DNA of 64,000 bases from Companilactobacillus ginsenosidimutans (GTDB lineage Bacteria; Bacillota; Bacilli; Lactobacillales; Lactobacillaceae). The notes beneath the pieces are model-generated. The model worked only from the letters and a program-made list of their open reading frames with translations. It did no database searches and had not been told where the DNA came from. Within the stretch, counting starts at the first letter, position 1. The number at the start of each line of letters is the position of its first letter. Of this stretch, positions 25,162-34,007 are shown in pieces. The DNA is taken from NCBI RefSeq assembly GCF_001050475.1, contig NZ_CP012034.1, positions 496,001-560,000 on the forward strand. Reading direction: 5' to 3'. Both the position numbers and the translations under genes were made by a program.

Positions 25162-26175
25162 ATGTATTTTTACAGAATGAGATCAACAGATATTCGAGAT
25201 AACCTAGCAACTGAACAATATTTGATGAATAACGTCGAGTTCGATGTGCCACTAGTTTTATTTTATATCCAAAAACCCTGCATAATTGTCGGCCGTCACC
25301 AAAATACGCTTGAGGAAATCAACTCCGATTATGTTAAGAAACACAATATTACTATTACAAGAAGATTTTCTGGTGGTGGCGCAGTATATGATGATCTAGG
25401 AAATATCAGTTTTAGTTTCGTTGTAAACTCTGATAGTGACAATTTTGGTAATTTTAAAAAACTTACGAAACCAATTATTGATGCATTAAAAGATATGGGT
25501 GCAACTACCGCTGAAGTGTCGGGTAGAAATGACTTAATGGTTGATGGTAAGAAATTCTCTGGTAATGCTATGTATACCAAAAATGGGAAAATGTTTTCTC
25601 ACGGTACCCTAGCCTACGATGTAGATCTTACTGTCCTCAGCAAAGCATTAAATGTTCCAAAAGATAAGATCGAATCCAAAGGAATAAAATCAGTTAAGTC
25701 TAGAGTTACAAATGTTAAGCCATATTTGAAACCAGAATATCAGAAGCTAACGACTGAAGAATTCCGTGACCGATTAATAATGGAGTTATTCCATACTGAC
25801 AATCTAAATTCTATTGCAAATAAGGAATATAAATTAACAGAGGCAGACAAAACTGCAATCCAAAAATTAAATGATGACTACTATTACAACTGGGACTGGG
25901 TCTATGGAAAGTCTCCTGACTTCACAGTTAAAAATCGCAAACATTTCAACATGGGAACAATTGATGTCAGATATGAAGTGTCTGAAGGTAAAATAAAGTC
26001 CCTCGAAATCTATGGTGATTATTTTGGAAAAAAAGATTCTAACGACATTAAGCAAAAATTAATCGGAATAGATTACGATTCAGAACAAATCACAAAAGTT
26101 CTAAAAACATTTGATTTAGATAATTACTTCAGTGGAGTATCAGAGAATGAACTCTTCACCCTTTTCACAAAATAA
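25162..26175 (+). CDS. lplA: Lipoate-protein ligase A, second tandem copy
   Basis: 337 residues, the same length and domain layout as the preceding copy and clearly similar along the whole protein (for example RRFSGGGAVYDDLGN, DGKKFSGNAMYT, YYYNWDWVYGKSP). All recognisable core motifs are kept. Differences are spread along the protein, which points to an old tandem duplication with both copies under selection, perhaps for different lipoyl-domain acceptors. AGGAGG lies 5 nt before the ATG. A terminator hairpin ends just upstream, so expression depends on read-through of it. Confidence 0.94.
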   Translation: MYFYRMRSTDIRDNLATEQYLMNNVEFDVPLVLFYIQKPCIIVGRHQNTLEEINSDYVKKHNITITRRFSGGGAVYDDLGNISFSFVVNSDSDNFGNFKKLTKPIIDALKDMGATTAEVSGRNDLMVDGKKFSGNAMYTKNGKMFSHGTLAYDVDLTVLSKALNVPKDKIESKGIKSVKSRVTNVKPYLKPEYQKLTTEEFRDRLIMELFHTDNLNSIANKEYKLTEADKTAIQKLNDDYYYNWDWVYGKSPDFTVKNRKHFNMGTIDVRYEVSEGKIKSLEIYGDYFGKKDSNDIKQKLIGIDYDSEQITKVLKTFDLDNYFSGVSENELFTLFTK

Positions 26176-26197
26176 TTAAGAAATTAATACAAAACAG

Positions 26198-26229
26198 GCG
26201 AGCCCACATTTTTTAGGGACTCGCTTTTT
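26198..26229 (+). terminator. Terminator after the second lplA
   Basis: GCGAG(C)CC pairs with GG(GA)CTCGC around an AT-rich loop, followed by five T. It starts 23 nt after the stop codon. Confidence 0.8.
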
Positions 26230-26340
26230 AATTGATATTATTGAACCTGACCGGAAGACGACAGTGAACCATCAATAAAATTAAAATTATCGCTACAACC
26301 TCACTATGATAAAATATTTTCAACGAGGTATTTATCAAAA

Positions 26341-27279
26341 ATGATTAAAACAGAGCAACTGCAACAAAATTTCAAACTAGTCGACATAGCATCAAAAACC
26401 AATTTAAATGATGATGATCGAACAAACTTAATTGAAAACTTCGAACTTACGAACGAAGTACTTGATTATGCTGATGACGTCAATGAGCGTGCCAGACTTG
26501 AGTTTGATGAAGATAATCAAATTTGGCTAGTAGTTTATTATGTCCAAAATGAAATTAAGTCATCCCCTTCAGAAAGTACTCGACCAATTGCATTGGTAAT
26601 TAAGGATGATAATTTGTTCCTATTCACAAATAAATATACTCATTATGTATATGATTATATAAAAAATGCTGACACTCACTATGGCACTAATATTAAGGAT
26701 CGAATTTGGACATTGATCTTTTATGCGTTTGACAGCATATCCGATGATTTCAGCGATACGATCAATGAAATTAATGTTAAACGAAACAAAATCCAAGAAC
26801 ACATCGAAAAAAGAAAGACTTCCTATAAACAAATTATTAGCCTCTCAAATTTACAAGATATGATGATTTATGCAAGTACTGCAATCAACAGCGATTACAG
26901 TGTTGCCAGACAAATTGACACAATTGCTAACAGCAAAGTTGAGACAGTCAATTTAACCGCTAGAACAAAAGAACGGCTCCATGATTCAGTTGTTGAGATT
27001 GAACAACTAAAAGATGAAGCCGATCTGGCGTCAGATATTATTGATCGAGTGGCAAACACAAGTAACAATATCTTGAATAATCAAATGAACAATACCATGA
27101 AAGTTTTGACTATTTATACGATTGTTTTAAGTGTACCAACGATTATTTCTGGATTTTACGGAATGAATATGAAACTTCCAGTCGCTGATAAGCAGTGGTC
27201 ATGGATTTTTTCTATAGTCATTACGATTGCAATGATAATTTTTGTTTTATGGGATTTACATCGTCGAAATAGTTTATAA
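26341..27279 (+). CDS. CorA-family divalent cation transporter
   Basis: 312 residues of the CorA/2-TM-GxN family, which moves Mg2+ or related divalent ions as a pentamer. A large N-terminal cytoplasmic domain with long helices (about 1-245) is followed by two membrane helices near the C-terminus. The first ends with the signature FYGMNMKLP (about 278-286). A GAGG box lies upstream of the ATG. It is convergent with the THUMP methyltransferase gene, with adjacent stop codons and no clear hairpin between them. Confidence 0.9.
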   Translation: MIKTEQLQQNFKLVDIASKTNLNDDDRTNLIENFELTNEVLDYADDVNERARLEFDEDNQIWLVVYYVQNEIKSSPSESTRPIALVIKDDNLFLFTNKYTHYVYDYIKNADTHYGTNIKDRIWTLIFYAFDSISDDFSDTINEINVKRNKIQEHIEKRKTSYKQIISLSNLQDMMIYASTAINSDYSVARQIDTIANSKVETVNLTARTKERLHDSVVEIEQLKDEADLASDIIDRVANTSNNILNNQMNNTMKVLTIYTIVLSVPTIISGFYGMNMKLPVADKQWSWIFSIVITIAMIIFVLWDLHRRNSL

Positions 27280-28395
27280 CTATCTCTCAGTTGCCCAAAA
27301 TTGGTAATAATCTGTTCTAATTGCACCGTTATATAGTTTACGTTTCTTTGTAGCACGCTTACCATAAAACTTTTCAAACTCGAGGTCTGAAGTAACAATG
27401 TACTTACTCCATGATGCATGTGGTTCAAAGACATCTCCCATTTGCTTGTAAAGTGTATGAACACTGTCCATATCGCTCATACGTTGACCGTAAGGAGGGT
27501 TAGAGATGATTACTCCATCTTCCCCTTCAATCTTCAAATCCTTCACAGCAACTTGTTTGAAATTAATATCGTGCAATACGCCAGCACCATGAGCATTTAA
27601 TTTAGCAACATCGATCATTGAACCATCAATATCGCTAGCAAAAATATTTAATTCGGGAGCAACCTGTAATTCTTTGGCTGCTTCTTTTTCTTTTTCCAAA
27701 ATCATTGGATCGAACCAGTCGAAATCTTCAAAAGAAAATTTTCTAAGAATTCCAGGTGCGACATTTTTAGCTAATAATGCAGCTTCAATGGCAATAGTTC
27801 CTGATCCAGTGGTTGGATCAACAAACGGCATATCTGCGTGCCAGTTAGTTAGCATAATCAATGCGGCAGCAAAGTTTTCCTTCATTGGAGCAACACCGTG
27901 TTCTGTACGGTATCCACGTTTATATAGAGAATCTCCTGTTGTATCGAGGGTGATCTCAACAATATCATTATGTATTCTGGTTTCAATTTGGAATTTAGCG
28001 CCTGATTCAGGTAAACGTCCACGACGTTTATAGATGTCAGCCATTTTATTAACGATTGCTTTTTTGGTAATTGCTTGAATATCACGTTCAGAGAACAATT
28101 TTGACTTTACAGTTCTTGCTTTAATTGGAAAGGCAGCATTTAATGGCAACCAGTCATCCCAGGCAATATCGTTAACTTTATCAAAAAGTTCTTCGAAAGT
28201 TTTGGCTTCAAAAGTAGAAATTAGAATTTTTATTCTGTCAGCACTTCTTAGCCACAAATTTGCCTTAGCTATATCTTCGTAGTCACCATCAAAATACACT
28301 TTTCCATTTTCAGTTTGAACGTCATAGCCTAAATCTTGCAATTCTTTTTTAGTAACAGCTTCGAAGCCACTAGACATAGTTGCAATTAATTTCAT
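27280..28395 (-). CDS. ypsC: THUMP-domain class I rRNA guanine-N2 methyltransferase (YpsC/RlmL-like)
   Basis: 371 residues. An N-terminal ferredoxin-like plus THUMP RNA-binding region (about 1-155) precedes a Rossmann methyltransferase domain with DPTTGSGTIAIEAAL (about 190-204, SAM site) and the catalytic motif NPPYGQR (about 302-308). E. coli RlmL N-terminal half and B. subtilis YpsC share this layout; the expected target is a 23S rRNA guanine. It lies just downstream of rnpB and its terminator, the same order as in B. subtilis. Confidence 0.92.
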   Translation of the reverse strand: MKLIATMSSGFEAVTKKELQDLGYDVQTENGKVYFDGDYEDIAKANLWLRSADRIKILISTFEAKTFEELFDKVNDIAWDDWLPLNAAFPIKARTVKSKLFSERDIQAITKKAIVNKMADIYKRRGRLPESGAKFQIETRIHNDIVEITLDTTGDSLYKRGYRTEHGVAPMKENFAAALIMLTNWHADMPFVDPTTGSGTIAIEAALLAKNVAPGILRKFSFEDFDWFDPMILEKEKEAAKELQVAPELNIFASDIDGSMIDVAKLNAHGAGVLHDINFKQVAVKDLKIEGEDGVIISNPPYGQRMSDMDSVHTLYKQMGDVFEPHASWSKYIVTSDLEFEKFYGKRATKKRKLYNGAIRTDYYQFWATER

Positions 28396-28425
28396 ATTTT
28401 CCTCTTTTTAAATCAAATTGTTGTA

Positions 28426-28450
28426 CAAAAAAAGGACGAGCAAGTCGTCC
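28426..28450 (-). terminator. Terminator of rnpB
   Basis: GGACGA pairs with TCGTCC around a GCAAG loop, followed on the minus strand by seven T. It is directly after the 3' end of the RNase P RNA. Confidence 0.88.
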
Positions 28451-28827
28451 CTTACCAAGTAAATTTCTATAAGCCACGTTCTGTTCATGTATCGGCTCGG
28501 TCTTCCGATACAATTAGTAATCATCTATCTACAATTAAGCCTTCACAGTAGATTCATTTCTCGTTATGAAGCGCCCCTACCAAAGTTTGGGTTGCCAGCT
28601 CGTGGGGTTTACCTCGTTCCACTATCAAGATTTCCCTTGATACTACGTCTCTGTGGCACTTTCAAGCTATTAACACATAGTAAAACCTTAGTGCTTTCAC
28701 TGCCGTTACCAAAAGGTACCTTAGCTTATTGGGCTAAGCGCGAACACTACAAGCATCTCAGCTCGTGCTGGCGTGGACTTTCCTCAGCCTAGATAACTAG
28801 GCCGCGATTACTCAAAATTTACCAATG
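28451..28827 (-). ncRNA. rnpB: RNase P RNA, type B
   Basis: The catalytic RNA of RNase P, which matures tRNA 5' ends. On the minus strand it carries the signature GAGGAAAGTCC (near 28775), followed by GAGATGCTTGTAGTGTTCGC, then GAAAGTGCCACAG, GTGGAACGAGGTAAACCCC and the 3' region ACAGAACGTGGCTTAT. The order and spacing match Bacillus type B RNase P RNA. The ends are approximate: the 5' end is set from the promoter and the 3' end from the terminator. Position between gpsB and ypsC is conserved with B. subtilis. Confidence 0.97.
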
Positions 28828-28832
28828 CGAAT

Positions 28833-28861
28833 ATTATACCTAAAATTGACCCATATTTCCA
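28833..28861 (-). promoter_or_regulatory. Promoter of rnpB
   Basis: A perfect TATAAT on the minus strand (28833-28838) with a -35-like TGGAAA 17 bp upstream. It overlaps the 3' end of the gpsB coding sequence. Confidence 0.65.
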
Positions 28862-29604
28862 TTATTATTTAGATTTGGGTTAAATCCGTTCATATTTTGA
28901 CGATTAGAATCAAAATGATTTGGATTTACATCTTGGTTATTATTTTGATTCATATTGTTATTATTGTTATTCATATTTTGCATAGGGTCAGGATTTATTT
29001 CATTATGACCACTTTCAAAAGGATTGTTACGATTGTTGTTATTGTTCATATTATTGGGAACAGCAGCTGATGCAAATTGTTTGATTGAATCATTATTTTT
29101 ATTTTGATCAGTAGCATTATCTTGATTAGGAATTCCGTTTGCAAAATCATGTCCAAATACGTGTTTTTCAAGATTTGAAATTCTTCTCAAGATATCGTAG
29201 TTTGTAGCGGCGTCAGCTTTAGGAGCAGCATTTGTAGTATTCATGCCACCCATATTAGGCTTTGGTTGGACAGGAATAGTTCTGTTGGTTCTTTGACGAG
29301 AAACAGGTCCTTGGTTTTGATTAGTATTATTGGCATTGTCTTGTGGCATTGAGTTCAATTGAGTTTGAAGACGGTTATTTTCTGCCTTTAATCTGTTTAA
29401 CTCGTTTGAGTATGCTTCGTAATCCTTAATGATTCCATCCAAGAATTGGTCAACTTCGGCTTGGTCATATCCACGCATCTTTGTTTTGAATTCTTTTTGT
29501 AAAATATCATTTGGTTGGAAATTTAAAAAGAATTTACCATTATTATTGTTGTTACCTTGTTGTGGATTGAATCCATTTCCATTCATTTGGTTCATGTTAT
29601 TCAT
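28840..29604 (-). CDS. gpsB: GpsB cell-division protein with Asn-rich extensions
   Basis: 254 residues, more than twice the usual GpsB (about 100-115). GpsB couples division and peptidoglycan synthesis by binding PBP tails. A DivIVA-like N-terminal domain (about 24-85, with LQKEFKTKMRGYDQAEVDQF) and coiled coil are followed by a Pro/Asn/Gln linker and the typical C-terminal helix DILRRISNLEKHVFG (about 136-151). Added to these are an Asn/Met-rich N-terminus and a tail of about 90 residues with long Asn runs. The ATG at 29604 lies 8 nt after GGGG. It is near pbp1A, whose product is a known GpsB partner in Bacilli. Confidence 0.9.
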   Translation of the reverse strand: MNNMNQMNGNGFNPQQGNNNNNGKFFLNFQPNDILQKEFKTKMRGYDQAEVDQFLDGIIKDYEAYSNELNRLKAENNRLQTQLNSMPQDNANNTNQNQGPVSRQRTNRTIPVQPKPNMGGMNTTNAAPKADAATNYDILRRISNLEKHVFGHDFANGIPNQDNATDQNKNNDSIKQFASAAVPNNMNNNNNRNNPFESGHNEINPDPMQNMNNNNNNMNQNNNQDVNPNHFDSNRQNMNGFNPNLNNNGNMGQF

Positions 29605-29650
29605 TATTTGCACCCCAATTGTTTAATGTTCTTACTAAAATGTAGTAAAA

Positions 29651-30202
29651 TTACTCTTCTGACAAACTATTAGCAAAATCTTGCATTTCATCAAAGTCGA
29701 TTAACTCAATTGAGTAATCGTTCCCTCGGTCAACATAACTTTCCATTGCCGAATAGTCATATTTAGGCTTCCCTCCACTATCCGGATCATAAAAAATTAG
29801 CGCCCCATCGGTATGTTGAAGCATAAAATTCTGCCATGTTCTGAGTTGTATACCTGAATGATAACCCAAACTAGTGAGTTTATTGACATAGTCGGCATTT
29901 CTTAAAAAAATATTTAGTAATGACTTATTGTTATCATTCCACTGATCACCAAAATTCGCGAATGGTAACATAACTGCATGTTTGATATTATAACCTTTAT
30001 TCTTCACTTCTTGTACTGCTGGACCGATAATTTGTTCAGTACCAAGCTGAGCTCCAGATAATACCCATTCCATACCATCTTCAGCATAGTTAACAAATCT
30101 TTCTTCAAATAATTTTTGAATTACTTTAATCTTTGGGTCATCTGGTTTAAAAATTCCTAACTCATAGGATCTATAGCCAGTTACCCACAAGTTCTTTATC
30201 AT
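29651..30202 (-). CDS. ypsA: YpsA, SLOG-family protein (DUF1273)
   Basis: 183 residues of the YpsA family, which has the SLOG nucleotide-binding fold (VTGYRSYELG at 8-17, LSGAQLGTE near 50). In B. subtilis and Staphylococcus aureus YpsA affects cell division; its ligand is not firmly known. GGAGGG precedes the ATG. It lies upstream of gpsB and is divergent from recU, the same arrangement as in B. subtilis. Confidence 0.93.
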   Translation of the reverse strand: MIKNLWVTGYRSYELGIFKPDDPKIKVIQKLFEERFVNYAEDGMEWVLSGAQLGTEQIIGPAVQEVKNKGYNIKHAVMLPFANFGDQWNDNNKSLLNIFLRNADYVNKLTSLGYHSGIQLRTWQNFMLQHTDGALIFYDPDSGGKPKYDYSAMESYVDRGNDYSIELIDFDEMQDFANSLSEE

Positions 30203-30267
30203 ATAAATCCCTCCAATAATTAAAAATCACTTAACATGGTATAATTCTGAAAGTAGGAGTTGATATA

Positions 30268-30891
30268 TTGAATTTTAACTATCCAGATGGACGGAAATTT
30301 CAACAAGAATCCAAACCTTCAAAACTAAATACGACAGGTGCTAAAAAATTAATCTTTGGTGACCGTGGTATGCGACTTGAAGATGAGATCAATGAAAGCA
30401 ACAAATATTATCGCGCACATGAAATAGCAGTAATATACAAAAAACCAACGCCTATTCAAATCGTAAAAGTTGACTACCCCAAAAGAAGCCGTGCTGTAAT
30501 TAAAGAAGCATACTTCAGACAGGCATCAACTACTGATTATAATGGCATTTATCAAGGGCATTATGTCGACTTTGAAGCTAAGGAAACAACTAATAAAAAC
30601 ACGTTTCCATTAAAAAACTTTCATCAGCATCAAATTGATCATTTACGTGCCTGTTTAAAGCAAGGTGGAATTTGTTTCGTGATTATTAAGTACGTTACTC
30701 TTAATAAATATTTTATCATGCCGGCTTCCAAACTTTTTAAGTATTGGGAAGGTCAAAAAGATGATGGTCCCAAGTCTATTCAATTGTCAGAAGTCGAAAG
30801 AGATTCTTATGAAATCACGGCAAATTACAACCCAACTTTGCCCTATATTGAAATTATAAATAAATTAATCGAGAGTAGAAAGGAGCAATAA
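30268..30891 (+). CDS. recU: Holliday junction resolvase RecU
   Basis: A 207-residue endonuclease that cleaves Holliday junctions, in the Gram-positive RecU family. It has GDRGMRLEDEINESN (about 31-45), the catalytic region YQGHYVDFEAKET (about 93-105) and NFHQHQIDHL. The start is a TTG at 30268 supported by a TAGGAG box 8 nt upstream and by the NYPDGRKF sequence typical of RecU N-termini. Its TAA overlaps the pbp1A ATG (TAATG), so recU-pbp1A is a coupled operon as in other Firmicutes. Confidence 0.95.
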   Translation: MNFNYPDGRKFQQESKPSKLNTTGAKKLIFGDRGMRLEDEINESNKYYRAHEIAVIYKKPTPIQIVKVDYPKRSRAVIKEAYFRQASTTDYNGIYQGHYVDFEAKETTNKNTFPLKNFHQHQIDHLRACLKQGGICFVIIKYVTLNKYFIMPASKLFKYWEGQKDDGPKSIQLSEVERDSYEITANYNPTLPYIEIINKLIESRKEQ

Positions 30892-33332
30892 TGAATAATA
30901 AACCTAGCAATAGACACAATAACACTTCAGTCTCGCCTTTTAAGAAATTTATGAAGTGGATTGGAATTGCACTAGGAACAGTAATTGTTTTATTCTTAGC
31001 AGTTTTTATTTTTTATGCTTTTAAAGCCCCTGCAATTAGTCAAGAAACTTTGCAAAGTGGCGGCAGCTCATCGATTGTTGATTCTGAAGGTAATCAAATT
31101 GGATCTTTAGGGTCCAATAAAAGAAATTACGTAACAATTGATAAAGTACCTCAACAAATGCAGGATGCCGTCGTATCTATTGAAGACAAAAATTTCTACA
31201 ACGAAACTTTTGGTATTGATCCAATCAGAATTGTGAAGTCAGCATTTAATAATGCGACACAAGGAACATTACAAGGTGGAAGTACTTTAACTCAGCAATT
31301 AGTGAAGTTAACAGTCTTCTCTACTGATGCAAAAGATCAAACCTTTAAACGTAAGATGCAAGAGGCATGGTTAGCAATTAAAGTCAGCCATGATTACTCT
31401 AAACAGCAAGTTCTCGAATTTTATGTCAACAAAGTTTATATGAATAATGGTATTTACGGTATTGAAACCGCCTCGAACTATTATTTTGGTAAATCTTTGG
31501 ATCAATTATCACTTCCTCAAATGGCTTTCCTAGCTGGATTGCCAAACGCACCTAGTGATTACGATCCATATAAACATCCAGAACAAGCAAAACAACGTCG
31601 AGACCTAGTTCTCAGTGCAATGTATAACAATGAAAAAATCACTAAATCTCAAGAAGAGTCAGCTATTGCAACTCCAATTGATTCTGGACTTGAACCATAT
31701 AAAGAAGTAACGACTGGAAACGATACTGATAAAATGATTACTGATCCTTACATCAAGGAAGCAATTTCCGAAGTGCAAGCCAAAGGATTTGATCCATATC
31801 GAGATAATTTAAAAATCACGGTCAATATGGACTATAATGCTCAAAAACGTTTGTATAACATTGTAAATTCATCAAATTACGTGCAATTCCCTGATTCAAA
31901 AATGCAGGTTGGTGCATCAATTGTCGACCCTAACAACGGAAAAGTTGTTGCTATGATTGGTGGACGTAACTTAACTAATATCCAATTTGGACTGAATCGT
32001 GCGGTTCAAACATCTCGTAGTAATGGTTCTACCATGAAACCAATCTTGGATTATGGTCCAGCTATTGAATATCTAAATTGGTCAACATATCATCAATTGG
32101 ACGATGAAAAATATACTTATCCAGGAACTGATATAGTTCTAAAAGATTGGGATCAAACATATAAGGGTCAAATGAGCATGCGTGAAGCATTGGTGACATC
32201 ACGAAACGTGCCTGCCATCAAGACTTTGCAAGAAGTTGGTTTTGAACAAGCTAAATCGTTTTCTAAGAAACTTGGTGTCCCTGTAACTGGTGAAGATACT
32301 GGTCTTTCTGCTGGTATTGGTACCGATGCCTCAAGTCTGCAAGGAGCATCAGCGTATGCAGCATTCTCGAATGGTGGTAATTATTACAAACCCACATATG
32401 TCTCAAAGATTGAAAAAGCGGATGGAATTACTCATTCTTACCACTCAGAACCAAAAAGAGTTATGAAAGCATCGACAGCTTATATGATTACTGACATGTT
32501 GAAAGGTGTTCCAACTAGTCAAGGATTTGCGGACTATGCTCAAATTGCCGGATTACATCAAGCTGGTAAAACTGGTACAACAAATTATGATGATAAATCA
32601 GTTGAAGGAAATCCAGAGCTAAGTGGAACTTCAAAAGATGCCTGGTACAACGGATACACTCGTAACTATTCAATGAGTGTTTGGACTGGATACGATGCAC
32701 AAAACACCAAAGGTGTATCCCCTACTTACCAAAGTGTTGCAGGAAAGATTTACAAGGCAGAAATGGAGTATCTAGCAAGAGAATCCACGAATCCAGATTG
32801 GAAGAAACCAAGCTCGGTTGTTTCAATGAAGATTAGAACCGGTGGTTCTGAATCACCTATCGTTGCATCACCAAGATCACCAAGTGGAACTTATACTAAC
32901 GAGTTATTCGTTCGAGGACACGCACCAACAAATCCTTACAAGAATTACTCAAGTTCCTCATCAAGTTCAAGCAGCTCATCAAGTAGTGAGGAAGTAATTC
33001 CAAACCGTTCTCAAAATTCTGAAAATAATCAAGAAAATGAGAATTCCGATGAGAACGAGCCAAATGGTAATACACAAACTGGTGATGGTACTGACGGCAA
33101 TAACCAAAATAACAATGGAAACACCACAACTAATCCTCCATCAACTGGTGGAAACAACAATTCCTCCAATAATGGTGGTAATAATTCAGGTAATAATGGC
33201 AACAACGCTGGTGGTGGTAATACTGGCGATAACAATGGAGGAACTACTCCCCCAAGCGGTGGTGGCACCCAAGGTAGCAATACTCAAGGCGGTAACACAA
33301 TCGATACAGAACCGGAAAATGAAAATGAATAG
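30891..33332 (+). CDS. pbp1A: Class A penicillin-binding protein 1A
   Basis: 813 residues. It polymerises and cross-links peptidoglycan at the outer face of the membrane. One N-terminal membrane helix (about 22-45) is followed by a GT51 glycosyltransferase domain (EDKNFYNETFG, GGSTLTQQLVK; about 65-240) and a transpeptidase domain with SxxK in GSTMKP (about 380), SRN (about 442) and KTGTT (about 562). The tail from about 685 is low complexity: a Ser run, then Asn/Gly/Thr-rich sequence to the end. Such tails are usual in lactobacilli and may span the wall. Confidence 0.95.
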   Translation: MNNKPSNRHNNTSVSPFKKFMKWIGIALGTVIVLFLAVFIFYAFKAPAISQETLQSGGSSSIVDSEGNQIGSLGSNKRNYVTIDKVPQQMQDAVVSIEDKNFYNETFGIDPIRIVKSAFNNATQGTLQGGSTLTQQLVKLTVFSTDAKDQTFKRKMQEAWLAIKVSHDYSKQQVLEFYVNKVYMNNGIYGIETASNYYFGKSLDQLSLPQMAFLAGLPNAPSDYDPYKHPEQAKQRRDLVLSAMYNNEKITKSQEESAIATPIDSGLEPYKEVTTGNDTDKMITDPYIKEAISEVQAKGFDPYRDNLKITVNMDYNAQKRLYNIVNSSNYVQFPDSKMQVGASIVDPNNGKVVAMIGGRNLTNIQFGLNRAVQTSRSNGSTMKPILDYGPAIEYLNWSTYHQLDDEKYTYPGTDIVLKDWDQTYKGQMSMREALVTSRNVPAIKTLQEVGFEQAKSFSKKLGVPVTGEDTGLSAGIGTDASSLQGASAYAAFSNGGNYYKPTYVSKIEKADGITHSYHSEPKRVMKASTAYMITDMLKGVPTSQGFADYAQIAGLHQAGKTGTTNYDDKSVEGNPELSGTSKDAWYNGYTRNYSMSVWTGYDAQNTKGVSPTYQSVAGKIYKAEMEYLARESTNPDWKKPSSVVSMKIRTGGSESPIVASPRSPSGTYTNELFVRGHAPTNPYKNYSSSSSSSSSSSSSEEVIPNRSQNSENNQENENSDENEPNGNTQTGDGTDGNNQNNNGNTTTNPPSTGGNNNSSNNGGNNSGNNGNNAGGGNTGDNNGGTTPPSGGGTQGSNTQGGNTIDTEPENENE

Positions 33333-33336
33333 ATTA

Positions 33337-33370
33337 AAAAGGCTTAGAACAATTATGTTCTAAGCCTTTT
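33337..33370. terminator. Perfect bidirectional terminator between pbp1A and nth
   Basis: AAAAGGCTTAGAAC and GTTCTAAGCCTTTT form a perfect 14-bp stem with a 6-nt loop. It overlaps the last 11 bases of nth and serves both convergent genes. Confidence 0.93.
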
Positions 33371-34007
33371 CATTTGCACTGTTAAGTTTGTCGCACTCGA
33401 TAATTAACTGATTAGTTTCTTTTTCTACAGGAAGTTTCATTGAGTACTTTCGACCATATTCAATCATCGTATGATGAGCTTGATGTAACTCTTCTGGTTT
33501 CAAAGCACCAACAATCTTCTTCTCAACTTGAAGTGGATTAGCTTTTTGATCGATAAAATGTAATCTTTTGGCTATAGCTGAAACATGTGTGTCAACGGCA
33601 AAAGTTGGTTGATTGAAAACGTCACTTAATACGACGTTGGCTGTTTTTCTCCCTGCCCCTGGCAACTTCATTATTTCTGACCTAACCTCTGGTACAACGT
33701 CATTATATTGCAAATGAAGCACTTCTGCAGTTTTAATGATATTTTTAGCCTTATTATGAAATAAACCAACGCTTTTAATAATCCGCTCGACATCCTCTAA
33801 ATTAGCTGACATTAAATCCTTTGGATCTGGATATTTTGCAAATAATTCTGGTGTCACCTTGTTAACTGACACATCAGTGGCTTGGGCGCTGAGTATCACT
33901 GAAACCAAATATTGAAATGGTGTTCTCGAATCTAATGATGGTTCAACAGTTCCAATGTCATTTTCCATTTCATGAATTGCCCATGCGATTTGTTTATCAT
34001 TAAGCAT
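33360..34007 (-). CDS. nth: Endonuclease III homologue without the Fe-S cluster motif
   Basis: A 215-residue DNA glycosylase/AP lyase that removes oxidised pyrimidines. The helix-hairpin-helix LPGAGRKTANVV carries the catalytic Lys (K121), and FAVDTHV the catalytic Asp (D139), matching E. coli K120 and D138. The C-terminal loop that binds [4Fe-4S] by four Cys in E. coli is here GRKYSMKLPVEKETNQLIIE with only one Cys (C205) in the whole protein. The fold core is intact, so it may work without a cluster. Its ATG overlaps the dnaD stop codon. Confidence 0.93.
   Translation of the reverse strand: MLNDKQIAWAIHEMENDIGTVEPSLDSRTPFQYLVSVILSAQATDVSVNKVTPELFAKYPDPKDLMSANLEDVERIIKSVGLFHNKAKNIIKTAEVLHLQYNDVVPEVRSEIMKLPGAGRKTANVVLSDVFNQPTFAVDTHVSAIAKRLHFIDQKANPLQVEKKIVGALKPEELHQAHHTMIEYGRKYSMKLPVEKETNQLIIECDKLNSANEKA

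Noticed and set aside
28487..28792. 101-codon plus-strand ORF
   Set aside because: It is antisense to the RNase P RNA and is explained by that structure.
33029..33363. Long ORFs in other frames over the pbp1A tail
   Set aside because: They arise from the low-complexity Asn/Gly/Thr repeat coding of Pbp1A and have Pro/Leu- or Thr/Val-biased composition without start signals.
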